This document shows, piece after piece, positions 61,296-64,000 of a DNA stretch of 64,000 bases. The notes beneath the pieces were generated by a model. That model saw nothing but the letters and a program-made list of their open reading frames with translations, did not search any database and was not told where the DNA came from. Source of the DNA: Halobacillus litoralis (lineage in GTDB: Bacteria > Bacillota > Bacilli > Bacillales > Halobacillaceae). How positions within the stretch are numbered: the stretch's first letter is position 1; each line of letters opens with the position of its first letter. The stretch is from positions 682,001 to 746,000 of the forward strand of contig NZ_JAIVKN010000001.1 of NCBI RefSeq assembly GCF_020524025.1, given 5' to 3'. The position numbers and the translations under genes were made by a program.

Positions 61296-61399
61296 ACCTT
61301 TAAAGACAGTCCCGTGAGGCTGAAAAGGTGGCGGTGCATACACAGGATACGTGTAGACAAAACCCCTTTTCTGCCCTCATGCGGAAAAGGGGTTTTTTT
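61296..61399 (+). promoter_or_regulatory. PyrR attenuator 1 (pyrR leader)
   Basis: PyrR-binding hairpin 61296-61329 (ACCTTT..AAAGGT arms; loop core AGTCCCGTGAGGCT matching ARUCCNGNGAGGYU). Terminator 61359-61399: AACCCCTTTT / AAAAGGGGTT and seven T. With UMP, PyrR stabilises the first hairpin and allows the terminator to form. Confidence 0.92.
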
Positions 61400-61403
61400 G
61401 TAA

Positions 61404-61958
<555 letters not shown>

Positions 61959-61964
61959 AATGGA

Positions 61965-62067
61965 AACCTTTAAAAAAGTCCCGTGAGGCTTAAAAGGTTC
62001 GTAATGATACACGTGTAGGTTACACGTCTACCTCTTTGCGGCCTTTTAAGCGCAAAGAGGTTTTTTT
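61965..62067 (+). promoter_or_regulatory. PyrR attenuator 2 (pyrR-pyrP)
   Basis: Binding hairpin 61965-61999 (AACCTTT..AAAGGTT, core AGTCCCGTGAGGCT). Terminator 62030-62067: ACCTCTTTGCG / CGCAAAGAGGT, seven T. Confidence 0.92.
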
Positions 62068-62091
62068 ATGGGCAAAGGAGGAGCAAATGAT

Positions 62092-63483
62092 ATGAAACAA
62101 CATCAAGCCGCTTTAGAAGTTAATGAAGTACCACCCATGCACAAATGGCTCACTCTGAGTTTACAGCACTTATTTGCCATGTTTGGAGCAACCATTCTTG
62201 TCCCTTTTCTAACTGGATTATCACCATCAGTTGCGCTCGTTTCAAGTGGCTTTGGAACACTGGCGTATCTAATGATAACAAGAGGAAAGGTTCCCGCTTA
62301 TCTTGGATCGAGCTTTGCATTTATCTATCCGATTATTGAAGCTTCAAAGTCAAGCGGAATTGCCGGCGCGATGGTAGGCAGTTTCCTTGTCGGTCTCGTT
62401 TACGGCCTTGTCGCCATCTTAATCTCTGTATTTGGGACGAAATGGTTAATGAACTTGCTGCCACCGGTTGTTGTAGGTCCGGTCATTATCGTCATCGGTC
62501 TTGGTTTAGCTTCCACTGCAGTTGATATGGCCATGTATCTGCCAGGTCAGGAAGAAAATATTTATAGCGGGACCCACTTTATGGTGGCTCTTGTTACACT
62601 TGCGATTACAGTCATCGCATCGATTTACTTTAAAGGGTTCTTCTCTCTGCTTCCGATTTTGTTCGGAATCATCGGAGGTTATGGATTCGCCATGACCCAG
62701 GGCATTGTCGACACAACCGGGATTCAGGAGGAGTGGGCGGCGATTGCAGCTGCCGGTTCATTCGCCGGCGTACTGAACGCCATTTTCCAAGTGCCGGACT
62801 TTGTCATTCCTTTTGTAGACTTTTCACCTTTGGATGTGTTCAGCTGGGAAATTGCTTTTCTTATGATTCCATTCGCTCTCGTGACCATTACAGAACACAC
62901 AGGGGATCAAATGGTGTTATCGAAGGTAGTCGGAAAAAACTTCCTCAAAAATCCAGGTCTTGACAAATCCATTCTGGGAGATGGCGCGGCTACGTTTATT
63001 GCCTCCTGTCTTGGAGGACCGCCAAACACAACGTACGGAGAGAATATCGGCGTTCTTGCGATTACAAGAGTTTACAGTGTCTTCGTTATCGGTGGTGCGG
63101 CTGTAATTGCCATCATCTTTGGGTTCATTGGAATGGTTACAGCTGTCATCAGCTCAATACCAACAGCTGTCATGGGCGGGGTTTCTATCCTGCTTTTCGG
63201 AATTATCGCTTCAAGCGGGCTGCGTATGCTGATTGACAATCAAATTGATTTTGGAGAGAAAAGAAATCTGATTATCTCTTCCGTTATCCTTGTTATCGGA
63301 GTGGGAGGAGCTTATATCCAGGTGACAGACCGTGTGCAGATCGCAGGAATGGCGCTTGCAGCCATTATCGGAATCTTGCTCAACCTCATCCTGCCAGGGA
63401 AAGAAAAGAGCATGGGGAATGGAAACATGTTTGAAGCACCTGGAGAAGAAAAAGAGAAAAGTAAAGAATATGATGTAGCGTAA
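62092..63483 (+). CDS. pyrP: Uracil permease
   Basis: NCS2-family (UraA type) proton-uracil symporter, about 14 helices, 463 residues. QHLFAMFGATILVPFLTG, the pore GLGLASTAV stretch, and helix motif ITEHTGDQMVLSKVVG plus GGPPNTTYGENIGV with the substrate-binding glutamates. The ATG at 62068 lies in the terminator T-run; AAAGGAGG at 62074 directs initiation at ATG 62092. Acidic C-terminal tail. Confidence 0.95.
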   Translation: MKQHQAALEVNEVPPMHKWLTLSLQHLFAMFGATILVPFLTGLSPSVALVSSGFGTLAYLMITRGKVPAYLGSSFAFIYPIIEASKSSGIAGAMVGSFLVGLVYGLVAILISVFGTKWLMNLLPPVVVGPVIIVIGLGLASTAVDMAMYLPGQEENIYSGTHFMVALVTLAITVIASIYFKGFFSLLPILFGIIGGYGFAMTQGIVDTTGIQEEWAAIAAAGSFAGVLNAIFQVPDFVIPFVDFSPLDVFSWEIAFLMIPFALVTITEHTGDQMVLSKVVGKNFLKNPGLDKSILGDGAATFIASCLGGPPNTTYGENIGVLAITRVYSVFVIGGAAVIAIIFGFIGMVTAVISSIPTAVMGGVSILLFGIIASSGLRMLIDNQIDFGEKRNLIISSVILVIGVGGAYIQVTDRVQIAGMALAAIIGILLNLILPGKEKSMGNGNMFEAPGEEKEKSKEYDVA

Positions 63484-63502
63484 ACCAACACTCACACACG
63501 TT

Positions 63503-63603
63503 TTAACCGAGTCCCGAGAGGCTCAGAAAGGTGTACTAGGGATTGGCTCGTTTGCTATGCGACGAGCAGAGGCACCCCCAGACACCTGGGGGTGCCTTTT
63601 TCA
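63503..63603 (+). promoter_or_regulatory. PyrR attenuator 3 (pyrP-pyrB)
   Basis: Core AGTCCCGAGAGGCT (63510-63523) matches the PyrR consensus, with GAG/CTC closing the loop. Terminator 63570-63603: AGGCACCCCCA / TGGGGGTGCCT and a T-run. Confidence 0.9.
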
Positions 63604-63644
63604 TTAGTGTACCGATTTAAAAATTATAGATCGGAGAGATGACG

Positions 63645-64000
63645 ATGCCGGCAGTAGAATCTTTGCATCACCTGTTATCCATGAAGGATGTAACAAATGA
63701 GAAAATCCATGACCTTTTTTCCTTAGCGGAAACCATTGAGAAACAGCAGAATCCGAACAAATTTCAAGGCCGCTTTGCAGCCAATCTCTTTTTAGAACCA
63801 AGCACAAGGACTAAAAGCAGCTTTCACGTAGCTGAAAGAAAGCTTGGCATGGAAGTTATGGAACTCGACAGAGCAGATTCGAGTTTAACCAAAGGCGAGA
63901 GTTTCTATGACACGCTGAAGACTCTGGAATCGATCGGCGTGGAGCTTGCAGTTGTGCGGCAGTCAGAAGCAGGCCTGCTTCAGAAATGTACGAAAGGATT
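63645..64000 (+). CDS. pyrB: Aspartate carbamoyltransferase, 3'-truncated by window edge
   Basis: First committed step of UMP synthesis: carbamoyl phosphate plus aspartate to carbamoyl aspartate. The first 118 residues are visible, of about 300. Carbamoyl-phosphate motif FLEPSTRTKSSFHVAERKLG and KGESFYDTLKTLESIGVEL are diagnostic. Start ATG 63645 with GGAGAG upstream; an in-frame ATG six bases earlier sits too close to that site. Continues past the window. Confidence 0.95.
   Translation, partial: MPAVESLHHLLSMKDVTNEKIHDLFSLAETIEKQQNPNKFQGRFAANLFLEPSTRTKSSFHVAERKLGMEVMELDRADSSLTKGESFYDTLKTLESIGVELAVVRQSEAGLLQKCTKG

Overview
The window is a chromosomal segment of a low-to-moderate GC, endospore-forming member of the Bacillaceae. 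Almost every gene has a Bacillus subtilis counterpart in the same relative order: glsA-ylaN-pycA-ctaBCDEFG, the ylb block, rpmF, bshC, the mra/dcw division and cell-wall cluster, spoIIGA-sigE-sigG, the ylm block, divIVA, lspA and the pyr operon. Protein flavour and local gene choices suggest a halotolerant lineage near Halobacillus, Pontibacillus or Thalassobacillus. That placement is inference. I see no prophage, insertion sequence, CRISPR array, tRNA or rRNA.

Layout. 1-12.3 kb: glutaminase end, YlaN, pyruvate carboxylase, heme O synthase and the caa3 oxidase (ctaBCDEF), ctaG and a DUF420 membrane protein. 12.3-33.5 kb: acetyltransferase, YtvI-like and YugN-like proteins, then the ylb region with rsmD, coaD, tmcAL, rpmF, gerR, panE and bshC. 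This part holds two lineage-specific genes and a 248-bp structured tandem repeat. 33.6-52.1 kb: mraZ-rsmH-ftsL-pbpB-spoVD-murE-murF-mraY-murD-spoVE-divIB-ylxW-ylxX-sbp-ftsA-ftsZ, which makes lipid II precursors, divides the cell and builds spore peptidoglycan. 52.5-55.0 kb: the compartment sigma cascade spoIIGA-sigE-sigG. 55.7-61.2 kb: ylmC, pgeF, ylmE, sepF, ylmG, ylmH, divIVA, lspA, rluD. 61.2-64 kb: pyrR, pyrP and the start of pyrB, each behind its own PyrR attenuator.

Genes expected from B. subtilis synteny but missing here are ftsW (after ylaN), ctaA (before ctaB), ylbE, ylmA/ylmB, murG/murB (between spoVE and divIB) and ileS (between divIVA and lspA). Several of these spots are now non-coding gaps carrying hairpins or palindromic repeats.

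Most interesting signals: (1) a 30-bp triplication over the divIB/ylxW overlap that lengthens both proteins in two frames and triples the ylxW start region; (2) two 248-bp units folding into two long hairpin domains each, upstream of rsmD; (3) a hairpin burying the sigG ribosome-binding site; (4) an attenuator-like three-segment leader whose T-run abuts the spoVE start codon; (5) apparent ATT start codons for ylbJ and spoIIGA, the latter downstream of a promoter with 21-bp spacing; (6) three exact 10-bp-spaced GTGG repeats at mraZ. All functional statements rest on reading the sequence and on recall of families; no database search was run.
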